NCBI RefSeq assembly: GCF_000001735.4
Contig: NC_003074.8
Coordinates: 20,529,261 to 20,593,260, forward strand
Length of the DNA stretch: 64,000 nucleotides
Direction of reading: 5' to 3'
DNA from: Arabidopsis thaliana
Taxonomy: Eukaryota; Streptophyta; Magnoliopsida; Brassicales; Brassicaceae
Shown: in pieces, positions 15,601 through 28,868 of the stretch
Position numbering within the stretch: position 1 is the stretch's first letter
Layout of the letters: each line of letters opens with the position of its first letter
The notes under the pieces: model-generated
Database searches by the model: none
Seen by the model: the letters and a program-made list of their open reading frames with translations, nothing else
Told to the model about the DNA's origin: nothing
Program-made: the position numbers and the translations under genes

Positions 15601-16468
15601 GCCACAACTCCCGCCAACTATTTCCATGTTCTGCGGCGACAGGTAAGACCTATTTCTGATTATCTCTTTTACCGGTCACCAGGTGTTGTTTCCAGCTTAC
15701 AATTTCTTTATGTCACTCATGTTGCAGATACACAGAGACTTCCGTAAGCCTCTGATTGTAATGGCACCAAAGAACTTGCTCCGTCACAAGGACTGCAAAT
15801 CAAATCTCTCAGAGTTTGATGATGTCCAAGGCCACCCAGGTTTTGACAAGCAAGGAACTAGATTTAAGCGATTAATCAAGGATCAGAATGATCACTCTGA
15901 TCTTGAAGAAGGCATCAGAAGATTGGTACTTTGCTCCGGAAAGGTATAAATAAGCTTTGTTCATTTTATAAGATGAATCTTGCCAGTCCCAGATATGTAA
16001 AGAGAAATTCTTGCTTTGCTTCGTTGTAGGTCTATTATGAGCTTGATGATGAACGGAAGAAGGTTGGCGCAACAGATGTTGCTATCTGTAGAGTTGAACA
16101 GCTTTGTCCTTTCCCATATGATCTCATTCAGCGTGAGCTCAAGAGATATCCAAGTACGTACCTAAACTATCTTTGGATTGGTTTGGTTTAGCTTTTATGT
16201 CTACCTCTATAACTTGTTTTTGTATTGGTCTGAAAAAGATGCGGAGATCGTTTGGTGCCAAGAAGAGGCGATGAACATGGGAGCATTCAGCTACATATCT
16301 CCACGGCTATGGACAGCAATGAGAAGCGTAAACAGAGGAGATATGGAAGACATTAAGTATGTTGGTCGTGGTCCTTCTGCTGCAACTGCCACGGGTTTCT
16401 ATACTTTCCATGTCAAAGAGCAAGCCGGGCTTGTCCAGAAAGCCATCGGAAAGGAACCCATCAATTAA
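12637..16468 (+). CDS. 2-oxoglutarate dehydrogenase E1 component, mitochondrial
   Basis: Thiamine-diphosphate-dependent decarboxylase of the 2-oxoglutarate dehydrogenase complex in the TCA cycle. It works with E2 (succinyltransferase) and E3. Exons 12637-14184, 14304-14530, 14606-14938, 15167-15413, 15514-15642, 15728-15943, 16030-16153 and 16239-16468 give 1017 residues, the normal length for plant E1o. The N-terminus is Arg/Ser-rich without acids, a mitochondrial presequence. It is followed by the E1o-specific N-terminal domain ([20 protein letters not shown]). The active-site [12 protein letters not shown] segment is near residue 295 and the GDGSFAGQG ThDP-binding segment near residue 400, followed by [18 protein letters not shown]. 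The transketolase-like pyrimidine-binding domain (exons 3-5) and C-terminal domain are complete. This corresponds to AT3G55410. A paralogue on chromosome 5 is known. Confidence 0.96.
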
Positions 16469-18659
16469 AAACTCTTCCTTTTTAAATGACTTCTCAGACT
16501 GATAAGAGAAAAAGGAGAAAACTTTGAAATAAGAACTTTGGGTGATGCAAAAGTGCTAAACAACACTGTCAAAATCCGCTGTTTCTTTGATATTTTTTTG
16601 GTCCCATTGATTTTGAGCCTGGCTCGTGTTGCCAGTCAAAACATTAAAAAAAAATCTTATATTGATATACAGTTTTGTTATTGCTCTTCTTTTTTTCTTC
16701 TTTGAATCATCTTTTGCGTTGTCATTGTCTTTTCCCTTATCTTCTTGTTCTCTATAATATGAACCATTGATTTCAATTGAGTTATACAACTAACCAAACC
16801 GTTTTGAAACCAATATCGATATATGTCTGTGCCATACAATTTACTATTAAGAACGATTAAGATTTGGTTTTCTATCAAGCTTGCTACAAAAGCATTCCAA
16901 GTTAAGGCAAAAGTAGATATTTATGTACCAATTTTCTTATTATATCCGAAGAAACAAAAAAAAAAAGTTATTAATAATTCGTAGTATAGGATACTAGGAT
17001 TTCAAACGCCTTGACGAAGGTAGATTTGTTCATAAAATCTTCAACCTCCTCCACTCCACCATAGCTTCACCAACCCACTTTAGAAAATGAAGTTGTTATC
17101 ACTTATCATACATAAAGACAGCCAAGTTAGAACAAGTAAAACTCAGATATTATTCTCTTTGCCGAAGTGCCCATTTACATACATCATAGATCTACAATAT
17201 GTTAGAGGATGATATGTGACATGTAATACCAATATCATATAGTTTCTCAACACTATTAACATATATACTATCCAAAAATGTAAACAAAAATCAAATAATC
17301 GAGGATGCCTTTTGATAATGTAACACTTTAGAAAAAAGCAAAATTGTGGAGCCACTCTAATTGCTGCTGCGAAAAATATGCTTTTAGAGGATGCACTCAT
17401 CATACCTGTCATGTGTGAGACATTTGGTACCATCATTACCAGCTTCACCATCAAATCTTTATCCCTCTTTCTTTTTCATTATTAGTTTTTACTAATAACA
17501 AGTTATTCATGTTAAGAGATGATCATAGAATAAGACTGAAAATTGTTGCAAACTTGTCGCTATGCTGTTCCAAATCATTTACCAGGATTGATTAGCGAGT
17601 AAACCATGTTTTAAGCAACGTTATAATTAAGTTTTCCTTGACGGTGGAAGACAATAATTTGATAAAAACATAAAAAGGGGCTTGACTAGTCAGTCTTGCA
17701 TGTAATTAATGATTTTTTCACATCATTCTTGGATGGGATCAAGACTTCACCTAAATGCATTTAAGTATTTATGAAATCTACCAAACAAAACCTTCTTTGA
17801 TTTGCCCATTTCGACCACTACTTTGTTGTTTTGTACTAGGTAACAACTATTATGCTACTTGTGTGATTTAATTTTTAAGACCTTTATTATGACAAAGTTA
17901 AGAAATTATATAATTCCTACAAATACGAAATACTAGTGATAAAAAAAATCATAGCCTTTTGAAATTATCAAAATAGTTCTACCAAACACAGTGAAATAAG
18001 ATCAAACCTTTCCAACTGAACTAACAATAGAAGAAAGTAGGAAACAGTTTGATAACATTCTCCATATAGTAGCATCAATTAATTATATAAGATTAAAGTT
18101 TCTTCCCCTACTATTGCCGACACTATATTTATATGTTTTGGTGAATTTATAGTTCACCCAACATTTTATCTTTCAAATTTATAAATTTTATAGAGCATTT
18201 TGACACTACCTTTAAATTTCAATATGGAAAATCATATATAAGTTATAACCATTGAAACAAAAACTTCAGACCAAGTTTATATCATCAACAATACCATCAT
18301 AGTTAAAAATTTGGAATTGAGAATGGTTGTAGCAAAACTGTTTTAACTTTGAATTTTTTTAAGATAAAACTATACTGTTATTTTATATAATTTTGCAGTT
18401 TATAATGGCATTTATTGCAGTTGATGTCTAAACAAACTTTCCAATCAAACATACTTCAGAAACCTGTCTCATGACGTTGTAATAATAATAATATAGCAAA
18501 ATCAAGAAACAACATAATTCACTAAAAATAAAGTAAGTAAAAGAAAGAAAGAAAGAGATAGTGGCTCAAGTCTCAAACTCAATCAAAAGCACCAAACCAA
18601 AGTTACCAAACTTCTCATCACCAAAAGAGAGAAGAAGAAGAAAGAAACAGAGAATCGCC
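16469..18659. other. Intergenic region after the OGDH gene
   Basis: The 3' UTR of the OGDH gene is followed by about 2 kb of AT-rich DNA. Short open frames on both strands show no family resemblance. Purine-rich AAAGAAAGAAAGAAAGAG at about 18539-18557 is probably in the leader of the next gene. No RNA gene or transposon signature was seen. Confidence 0.55.
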
Positions 18660-19310
18660 ATGGCAGAGAAAGAGAAGAAAACAAAAAAGAAGAAGAAGAA
18701 AGAGAAGCATCAATCTTCCGACATCTCTTTCAAGCCTTCTTCAGACGTAAAAGGACTCAAATTCGGCGGCCAAATAATCGTCAAATCATTCACAATCCGA
18801 CGAGCAAGAACATTCGAGCTTCTTAAACTCCTCTCTCTCCCTTCTTCATCATCACCGCCGCTTCTTTCCACGGCGGCTTACCTTCCGACAAACTTCACAA
18901 TCCTTGCACACCACGCATGGCACACACTAACACTAGGTCTCGGAACAAGAAAGTCCAAAGTTGTGGTCTTCGTGTTCGAAACAGAGGCGATGAAATCATC
19001 CGTTGTGGCGGCGGAAGGAGGAATCTGGCCATCGGAGATTCCATTGGGAGATGTGAACAAGAAGATGATCAGAAAGTTAAAGAACTGGGAGATGGCAAGG
19101 TTTAAGTTCAGAAAAGGTTGTATCACGTTTTACGTTTACGCCGTGAGAAACGCCGGAAATGAAGGGTTTGCGGCGGCGGAGGACTTAAAGGTAATATTAC
19201 AAGCGGTGGTGGCATTGAAAGATTTCATGGATCACACCGCAATGCTTGTAATGCCCCACCAGAAAAGTATTAATTACAGCTCTTGTCCTCCTTTTGCCAT
19301 GGCTCACTGA
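18660..19310 (+). CDS. Uncharacterised plant protein with Lys-rich N-terminus
   Basis: I do not recognise a characterised family. The single-exon frame of 216 residues starts at an ATG in good context (GCCATGG). The first 20 residues are almost pure Lys/Glu (EKKTKKKKKKEK), which could serve as a nuclear or nucleolar signal or bind RNA. The body has a repeated hydrophobic/basic pattern (GGQIIVKSFTIRRARTFELL; TAAYLPTNFTILAHHAWHTL; RKSKVVVFVFETEAM), a central Trp-Pro motif (GGIWPSEIPLGDVNKKM) and a C-terminal region RKGCITFYVYAVRNAG. There is no signal peptide or clear membrane segment. The frame corresponds to AT3G55420 by position. Codon use and the high GC of the body relative to its flanks support real coding. 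Function unknown. Confidence 0.8.
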   Translation: MAEKEKKTKKKKKKEKHQSSDISFKPSSDVKGLKFGGQIIVKSFTIRRARTFELLKLLSLPSSSSPPLLSTAAYLPTNFTILAHHAWHTLTLGLGTRKSKVVVFVFETEAMKSSVVAAEGGIWPSEIPLGDVNKKMIRKLKNWEMARFKFRKGCITFYVYAVRNAGNEGFAAAEDLKVILQAVVALKDFMDHTAMLVMPHQKSINYSSCPPFAMAH

Positions 19311-20545
19311 ACTTTGAACAATATTATACAAGTGGGCCCTCTTCTCTTTTTTCTTTTCTTTTTACTCCTTTTTTTTGTTGATATAGAAAAAAAAGTTCGG
19401 ATTATTATTTATTTTTGGTTCCATAATGGGGTTGTTTGTTATTAATTTCCTGTATTTTTTTCTTTGATTTGGGTGGAAGATTGTTGGTATGAATAAGATT
19501 AAAACTGTTGAGTTGGGTTGGTTTTGTTCGTGCATTTCATCCATAGTGATCAGAAGCTGAATCTCACTTAGAATTCTTAGGTAAATCTTAAAAAATGTGG
19601 AAGAATTGGAAGATTGGAGAAATATATGTATGAAAAATATTTACATTTCATTAGTTAGTCAATTTTTTCATATAAATTAAATTTCTTGTTTTTTCTAATT
19701 TCACATGTTTTTTTTATCAATAAGATTTTTCTTCAGATCCTATAAATCATCATTTTAGTATATGTTATGATTTTCAGAGCTTAGTTTTAAGTGTCATTAT
19801 ACATATATGACGCATCAACCGAATAAAGTTAGAAGAAGCGAGTGTTAAGGGTAGTATGTTATCCTATATTTTCTATGTAGTTGTGATGTCTCTGCACATT
19901 ACAATCTAGTATTGGTGTATTGATCTCAGGTCACAACCGCACACTTACATTACATGTCTACTTCTACATGGTCTCACCCAAATATGATTTGAATGAGACT
20001 AGAATTTACTACAGTATTTCATATATTAACAATTCTGTAACATTGTCATGTCAAGATATGTTAACAATGTAAAGTCATAGTTTTACAACATGTCATAGTT
20101 GTCCAATGATACTACTACTACACATTGTCATATTTCTTAGTCTTTTAAACCTTTGTCGGGTCAAAGTATGATTGGTCGAGGAATCGGCATTTAGAAATCT
20201 TCAACTGATGCTAATCTCATGGCCTAGAAAGACATAATTATCTTGTAGATAAGGTTATGTTTCTAAACGCTTATATTGCTTTATAGGTTGATGGACCATC
20301 TATATCCAACATAAAGATCACAAGTCACACAAATCAATGTTTTTAAGCGTAACGCTGAAGCAAATTTTATGGAAGTTCCACTTTATTTAAATAAAAGGAA
20401 TCAGCGAAAAAATAATTAACAAAAAAATCTTAAAATTAGGATAATCCGAAATTAAACACAAAGCTGATGATCTCTCAAATCCAAAGTTCCTCAGAACCAT
20501 TATGTTAGGATTTTCCAGACAAATACTACTACATAGACAATCTCC
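19311..20545. other. Convergent intergenic region
   Basis: Holds the 3' ends of the plus-strand uncharacterised gene and the minus-strand glucanase. AT-rich, with T tracts just after the first stop codon (19345-19375). I see no further gene, RNA or repeat. Confidence 0.6.
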
Positions 20546-22744
20546 TTAGTACTTACATGCACCATTGCTTGGGTTGTTCCCTACGATCATACCAGTTCCA
20601 CTGAAGTTACAAGCACCATCAGTGCGGCCGTGGCTCTGGAAATAAGCATTCATAACAAAAGATGCGTGCGTCCTCAAACTGCTCGGGTTAAAGCACGAAC
20701 CACCAGCTTGGATCGGTTTACAGTCAACACCCTGACCACACACCCAATTAATACTGTCTTGCAGCTGAGTATTCGTCGCCCCGGACCTCGCTACACACCA
20801 TTTACCGCCGGCAGTACTAGGTGCGGGCAATGCTGGGCGGCCTCCACCGCCTTGTCCGTTTCGGAGAAGACCAACATCGTAAACCGGGGAGAAATCTGCT
20901 CGGAAAAGTCCCCAGTTACGCTCTGCGGTCGGACCGGGTTTGCCTTCTTCGTTGAAGAGACCGAAAATGTATGTCTCGAACCGTCTGTTAGGCATGAGAG
21001 GTGTCCCTTGGCCTTGTGCACGTTTGATAATGTTGAGGTTGAACCAAGCAGCATTCGCAGGCGAGCACCAAGGTGCGTCACAAGCAGATGGCCAGCCAGT
21101 CTCGCCAACGACAATGTTAACATCACCGTATCCAAGAGCTTTCATGGCTGAGTATGTCGAGTCCATGAGTGCATCAAACATGTTGGTGTAGACGTGGCGG
21201 GTGAACGGGTCACGGACTGCCTTGTACGGTGTTCGGAAAATTGCGAAGTTGACGTTTTTGGGGTCAAAACCAAAGTAAGGGTACGGGTTAACCATGAAAG
21301 GTGACTTGGTTCGGCGATGGTAAGCTAGGATTGGAGCCAATATGCCTTTGTCCCAACCCGGCCTGAATCTACCGCTGCTTGGTGCACCGGTCAGGTCATA
21401 GGCTATGATGTTAAGTGAGTGTGCGGTTGTAACCTGAGATCAATTGCAACAAATAGTAGTATTAGAATCAATTGTTACCTACCAATCTCCAACAATTTTC
21501 ATATGATAATCATGTTGGTCTAAATTTCCTATGAAATTGGTACATTATCTCATTTACCTAGGATCACATATATCATGATGTAATAAAGGAAACATAAGGC
21601 ATGGCAGACAGATGAACGAATCTAAGGACAATAGGATAACCTTGGACGGTGATGAGATAAGCACGTGGGATAGTCTAAATGGTCAGATCTTAATCCAATC
21701 GCTAACATTTTCAAGTTTCAAATCTTTGAATTTTGCTTTGGGAATTTATTTTTTTCCTCTTTTTAAGAAACTAACAATATACAAGTTGGATGAAAAAAAG
21801 AAAGAAGCAAACGCAACATTCTACGTTTGCGTGAAATTTTGGATTTCAAGTTAGATAACAGACGAAAAAATAGAGATTGAATCTAATTTTTCAAAATAAT
21901 CAATTTTTGTTTTGCATATTTTTTTCAACGTTGTTTTTCAACTTTATACATATGCGCAATCAATGCATTATCTCTGATATAAAAAAGGGAAAGAAAAAAA
22001 AACAGTGCATTTTTCACGCCAATCATCAATTCACTATTAATAATTACAATTTCTTTTAGTTAAAGAAAATTAAAACTAGGTAAAAAAGTTAAGTAAACAA
22101 AAAAAAAAAAAACTTTCCCACTAGCAAATATCAAATTCAAAGTTGAGATTTCAAAATTTTTTATCTGAAATTTATACAATAATGAACATCAAACTTAACT
22201 TTAATTTTATTTACCAAAACCAAACAAATATTCTACTTATTCCTTAAAATAGAAAAATCTGAAAAATAGAGAGAAAGCTGACCTTAACATCTCTGACACC
22301 AGCACGAACCAAAGCGTTGTTAAGATTCCTCATCGCCGGTAAGAGATTATTGATCATGTTATTATCTCCGGTGAGCAGAATCTCATTTCCGACTGAGATA
22401 TACTTAATCTTCGTCTGAGGATGAAACGGCAAAATGTTAACCGAAACCCACCGACGAGCTTGTCTTCCGTTAGCCAACGCCGGAATATCACCGTTAGGAA
22501 CGGTGACAACGACGGAGATACCAGTTCCAGCGAAGGCACGTAGGATATCGGGATTCACATCGAAGATCTTGACGCTATCAATCGAAGTTTGTGTCTTGAT
22601 AAAGTTAGCCACCTGAGTCGGTGGTGGGAGGTTTCCGAGAGTTCCGTAGTTAACACCGATGGCGGAGATCACGGCGGGGATGGTGAGGAATACGGCGGCG
22701 CAGAGGAGGAGGAGAAGAGAGATTGACGGTGGCGCTTTGGCCAT
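20546..22744 (-). CDS. Glucan endo-1,3-beta-glucosidase, GH17 with C-terminal X8
   Basis: Secreted or cell-surface enzyme acting on callose-type beta-1,3-glucan. Two exons, 22744-22283 and 21433-20546, give 449 residues. A hydrophobic signal peptide covers residues 1 to about 28 (LLLLLCAAVFLTIPAVISA). The GH17 barrel has the proton donor Glu121 in ISVGNE and the nucleophile Glu265 in VVGETGWPS. A Gly/Pro linker (GGGGRPALPAP) leads into an X8/CBM43 domain from about residue 363 with six conserved cysteines (WCVARSG...WVCGQGVDC...GGSCF...GACNF...GACKY). It ends right after this domain, with no extra hydrophobic GPI-anchor tail, so it is probably soluble in the apoplast and not plasmodesmal by GPI anchor. 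The ATG at 22744 is the only start that precedes the signal peptide. Position matches AT3G55430. Confidence 0.93.
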
Positions 22745-22858
22745 CTTTTTATATTTCGGAAATGAGAAAACCAAACGATTCCAAGTGAAACCCGTGAATC
22801 GTTTGAGTTGTGTTTTTATTATTACGACGAATAGATTTTTTTATTCTTATCGAGAAAG

Positions 22859-22866
22859 TATTTATA
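22859..22866 (-). promoter_or_regulatory. TATA box of the GH17 glucanase gene
   Basis: TATAAATA on the minus strand, 115 bases upstream of the start codon and well spaced for a leader of about 80 bases. Confidence 0.5.
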
Positions 22867-24400
22867 ATAAAAATTAATAGATATGACCGTTTTGTATAGC
22901 GTATACGTGTGTATATTTTTAGTGAGGAACAGCTGGATTTTGTGGAAAGCAAAATAAAAGAAGAAGTTTGTGTTGTCTTTGTTTTTCATGTGCGTCGGCT
23001 TAAATTTAGGCCGTTGTAAATTATTGAAAAAGTGGATTTTGTTGTGACCGTGGAAACTTTAGTTAATTAATTTGGCTAATTATAGAGTCTGCTTTTGTTT
23101 GGATAATCAATTTGTCATCTTTTTCTTTAATGGTTTTTGGCTGGTAAATACTCATACTATCCAAGTTTAATCTAAAAATATACCTCTTTCTTGTTAATCG
23201 TAATTTTACAATCCTAATTTTATCCAGATACGGATGAACTATATTTGAAAAAAAGGAACTAAAGTGAAGTTAAGAAAACAAAAGAGAGATCGAGTGTTGT
23301 TTTTTCTTGGATACGTTTATTAAAAGATGTTCTTAATGAGGTCAAAGGAGACTATCTGAGTTTTTACTGCTAAACTTAAAACTAAAAAAAAAATCGATTA
23401 GTAATATTGATGTATCAACGAAATGTATATGGTTAAATATTAAGTGAAAAGAAAAAGAAGAGAGATCGACGCGGTTTGGGATAATGCCATTGGCCCATTG
23501 GACACGTGTTTGTAGGAGGAATAGTTTGGAGTTTGAACACTACGGACCAAAGTCAAAGAGATTCGAAGTATGAAGATGTTGTTGAGGAAGCTGATTCGAA
23601 GTAACTTTTACCGACACGCTTTAGCCATTTGTTATGCTTTCTTTGGGAAAAGAAGATCCGCGTCCATGTCTCATTGTTAACAGTTTATTGTCATTTTCAA
23701 TGACATGGTTACACTCATTGCACACACACACAAACCACGTAATTTTGTATTTTTTTAATTAAATCCCATCCTTATTTTTTGCAATAACAAATTACCATTG
23801 TTACTTTTTAATGATATCACATAAAATAATCGATGCCACTCGATAGCCCTTTAGACTAACAATATGTTTGTTGAAGTATGCCACAATGTTTGAAGTGAGC
23901 CGGCTCAATGCTCTCATGGTGGTTTAGTAGTTTAACTTGAGAACTTACAACAGTTTTCTCCTTCTCCACACTATTTGTATCCAAGAAGGGGCATTACAAT
24001 ATAGAATTGCATAATACGATTTAAACTTTTACCAAAAAAAAAAAAGAAAAAAAAAGAAAGAATTGCGTAATACAGAATTTATCTTTAAGGGAATACAAAT
24101 ATAATTTGGTTTCAGAATCATCTCAATAGGCTTTCCTTTAACCAAACTTGGGTTTTATTGATGTGCTTGCTTTAATGGGCCTAAAGCCCATACAACAGCA
24201 TCACTATCCACGCCGTTGTCTATTCTTATTATTCACCCCACCCGGTACACCGACCAAACCTTGGCCAACACGTCCATAATATTTCATCCTCCCTCCTAAT
24301 TTACTTTAATATCCTCAACTTTCCTAATCGTTCAGGGAATATTCTCATATACCCTAGACATATGCGTCTTTTCCAATCTAAAATGTTGAGAGTATATTTT
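22867..24400. promoter_or_regulatory. Divergent promoter region, GH17 glucanase and TPI
   Basis: About 1.5 kb between two divergently transcribed genes. Seen: a G-box-containing stretch GGCCCATTGGACACGTGT at about 23491-23508, an A-rich low-complexity tract at 24031-24060, and an inverted pair of TGGGCY elements at 24175-24191 close to TPI. No open frame of interest. Confidence 0.5.
24175..24191. promoter_or_regulatory. Inverted TGGGCY (site II) pair, TPI promoter
   Basis: ATGGGC and GCCCAT are separated by five bases, a perfect inverted repeat of the site II element bound by TCP factors in growth and housekeeping genes. It lies about 210 bases upstream of the TPI TATA box. Confidence 0.55.
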
Positions 24401-24414
24401 TATTTATATATATA
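24401..24414 (+). promoter_or_regulatory. TATA box of TPI
   Basis: TATTTATATATATA lies 120-133 bases upstream of the start codon, before a leader that contains no upstream ATG between about 24430 and 24533. Confidence 0.5.
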
Positions 24415-24533
24415 TGAGTGACCCCTGCGAGAGACAACGGCCACTGAACACTATCGATCTAATCTTTTCAGCTCTCTCCATCGTCGTCGTATCTGTGACT
24501 CTCGTGATCATCGCCTGAAAAAAATTTGAGATA

Positions 24534-26818
<2,285 letters not shown>

Positions 26819-28868
26819 TGAGCTCATTAAGCAATTTAAAAGTCCTTTGCTTTTCCAGTCGCAACTCTGAAAAAATGAATAAGTTGGTATTATGATATGA
26901 TACATTTTGCTTCAGTTGTATTTGGCAAAAGTTTCTCTCTTACTATATTGTTTTGAGAACGCAACAATCATTTTCTTCGCCATTTATTTAGCTGTGGACT
27001 TGCAATTTGCAAATCCCTTCCTTTTACAGTCTTCTCAACTCTTCAGAGAATCTGTGTTTGGAGTTCATAACCCCTCGGGCCTTTTGATCAAACCCCTATT
27101 TCTAATGTCGTCCGATCATAAACCTGTGTGTTATATAATATGTTGTTTGTTCCATTTTAGACTTTGGTATTTTGTCATGCTTGATCTCTGAATCATGCTG
27201 TCAACCACTTTGAAAATGGCTTTACTTGTTAAATAAATGACGAGAGAATACAGGAGAAGTGGGAAATGACTTTATTTTTTCCCTTTTATCGCTTTTTGCC
27301 TATTGGTCTGTCATTTTTGACATTTTAGCTTTTAGAACATTATTATTTTCAACTTTATTGTCATCATCTTGAAAAATGTCCAACATTACGAAATTATTAT
27401 GTAGAGAGTAAAAAAGGAAAAGAAATTTCATGGAGAAACTCATTGTATTAGGAATGTCAATGTTTGTAGAAAACAAAATGCTTATGTAATTTGAGTAAAA
27501 CGGCTCAGTGGAACTAAAGTGATAATGTAAAAGAGACGGTTAAGTCCAAAATAAGAGCTCCCGTATGTCAGAATTGTTCAAACCATTTATTAAAAAATTG
27601 GACTCAGTATGATGAAAATGTGTATGGATTTTGATCCGACCACGAAAATCCAACTAGTGCCAATAAAAACTCCACAATATGTGACTCAGCTACAAATGTG
27701 ATAACGTATTATCTCCCAAGTCAACCCACATTTCTGGTGACTTATATTTTATTTATTTCTGAGTAATATTTAAGAAAGTAGGGATTGAATTTTTATGAGT
27801 ATTATATTATATAGTTGACCTTGGACTTATTTGCGTAACGAGCAAACAATTGTGACCTTAGAAATGGAGGTTTGACTAAGTCATCGATCATTTCAGCAAT
27901 AGAGTAATTTTGGGTCCGTATGACTCAAAACAAGTTTTGGTAAAAAATTTCTCTGTTTTAAAAACTTGTATTTATAAAACTTATGTCCCATCCCATGATA
28001 CTAAATTTAATTACATTATACGTATGTAGTCAAGCATAATTTTTTCCTGAAAAATCTTATTTTTCTTACCTACTTGTAAACTTTAATTTAATTCCTGGTT
28101 AAGTAGATATTTTTCTTAGTTCTTACAAATCTTATATTTTCTTACCTACTTTTATAAACATTTTTGAGACCACTATTACTAAACCCGAATCTGTTTCATC
28201 ATTCCACACCCAAAGCATATAAATCGAAAATATCTATGATCACATGAATATCTATCATTTTCGACAAAATTTGTCCTTTTTTTTCTTTCTTTTTGTATCC
28301 AACCCCACCACGGCGAATTTATTTCAGGCCTATTAAAGATTCCAAAATCTCATGACCATCTGACTCAGATGTCATATCTATTAAAAACGTTATTTTGAAT
28401 CTTAAACATATATCATTAGTGATCTTTTTGCACGTTTACTCAGATGCTTAAGATCATCAAAATCAATCTATGAATTTCAAAAGTTTTAAAAATCATACAA
28501 TAGAAAAGTCCCACTGATCATTAAATTGTTATTACTAATTTTATTTAGAACTCGTTTATTATCTTTTGGTCAAAAATATAACTTTTGTCTGAATTCGTTT
28601 TTTTTTTGTTTGGACAAGAAAAAGACCTTTCTTCTTCCTTCGGTTGCCTCTACCATCTCATCAACACACATCTTCTCTTTCTCTTCTCTCATCCTCTCTC
28701 TTCTTCAGTGTTTACTTTTTCTCTTTCTCTTTTTTTTTTCTCTTTATTATTTCGCTTTAATGAGTTTTATCTGATAGAATCTGCTCCACCCAAAAACAGC
28801 ATAAGAAGAAATTCATTGTCAGAGAAAAGTGCAAAAAAAAAAAACGATCTTCTTCATCATTCTACTAA
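26819..28868. other. Intergenic region, TPI 3' end to PBL1 promoter
   Basis: The TPI 3' UTR is followed by about 1.9 kb of AT-rich DNA. The distal half has five TTGACY cores (W-box type) on either strand between 27719 and 28573. T- and CT-rich sequence at 28600-28760 probably lies in the PBL1 leader. No open frame resembles a known protein. Confidence 0.5.
27719..28573. promoter_or_regulatory. Cluster of W-box cores upstream of PBL1
   Basis: TTGACY or its complement occurs at 27719-27724, 27815-27820, 27872-27877, 28028-28033 and 28568-28573. WRKY factors bind this core in defence-gene promoters. The clustering fits an immune kinase, but single cores arise often by chance in AT-rich DNA. Confidence 0.35.

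Noticed and set aside
17143..17454. 103-codon minus-strand frame after the OGDH gene
   Set aside because: Low-complexity hydrophobic translation with no family resemblance, in AT-rich intergenic DNA.
18561..18659. 33 open codons in frame upstream of the uncharacterised Lys-rich protein
   Set aside because: They begin with GTG, not ATG, and the purine-rich leader composition explains the absence of stops. The ATG at 18660 has a strong context.
20630..21151. 173-codon plus-strand open frame opposite the GH17 glucanase
   Set aside because: It is fully antisense to a conserved exon, its translation has no family motif, and the openness follows from the GC-rich codon use of the glucanase gene.
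23491..23508. G-box with adjacent GGCCCA as a light- or ABA-response module
   Set aside because: A single ACGTG core more than 700 bases from either gene start does not support a specific regulatory claim.
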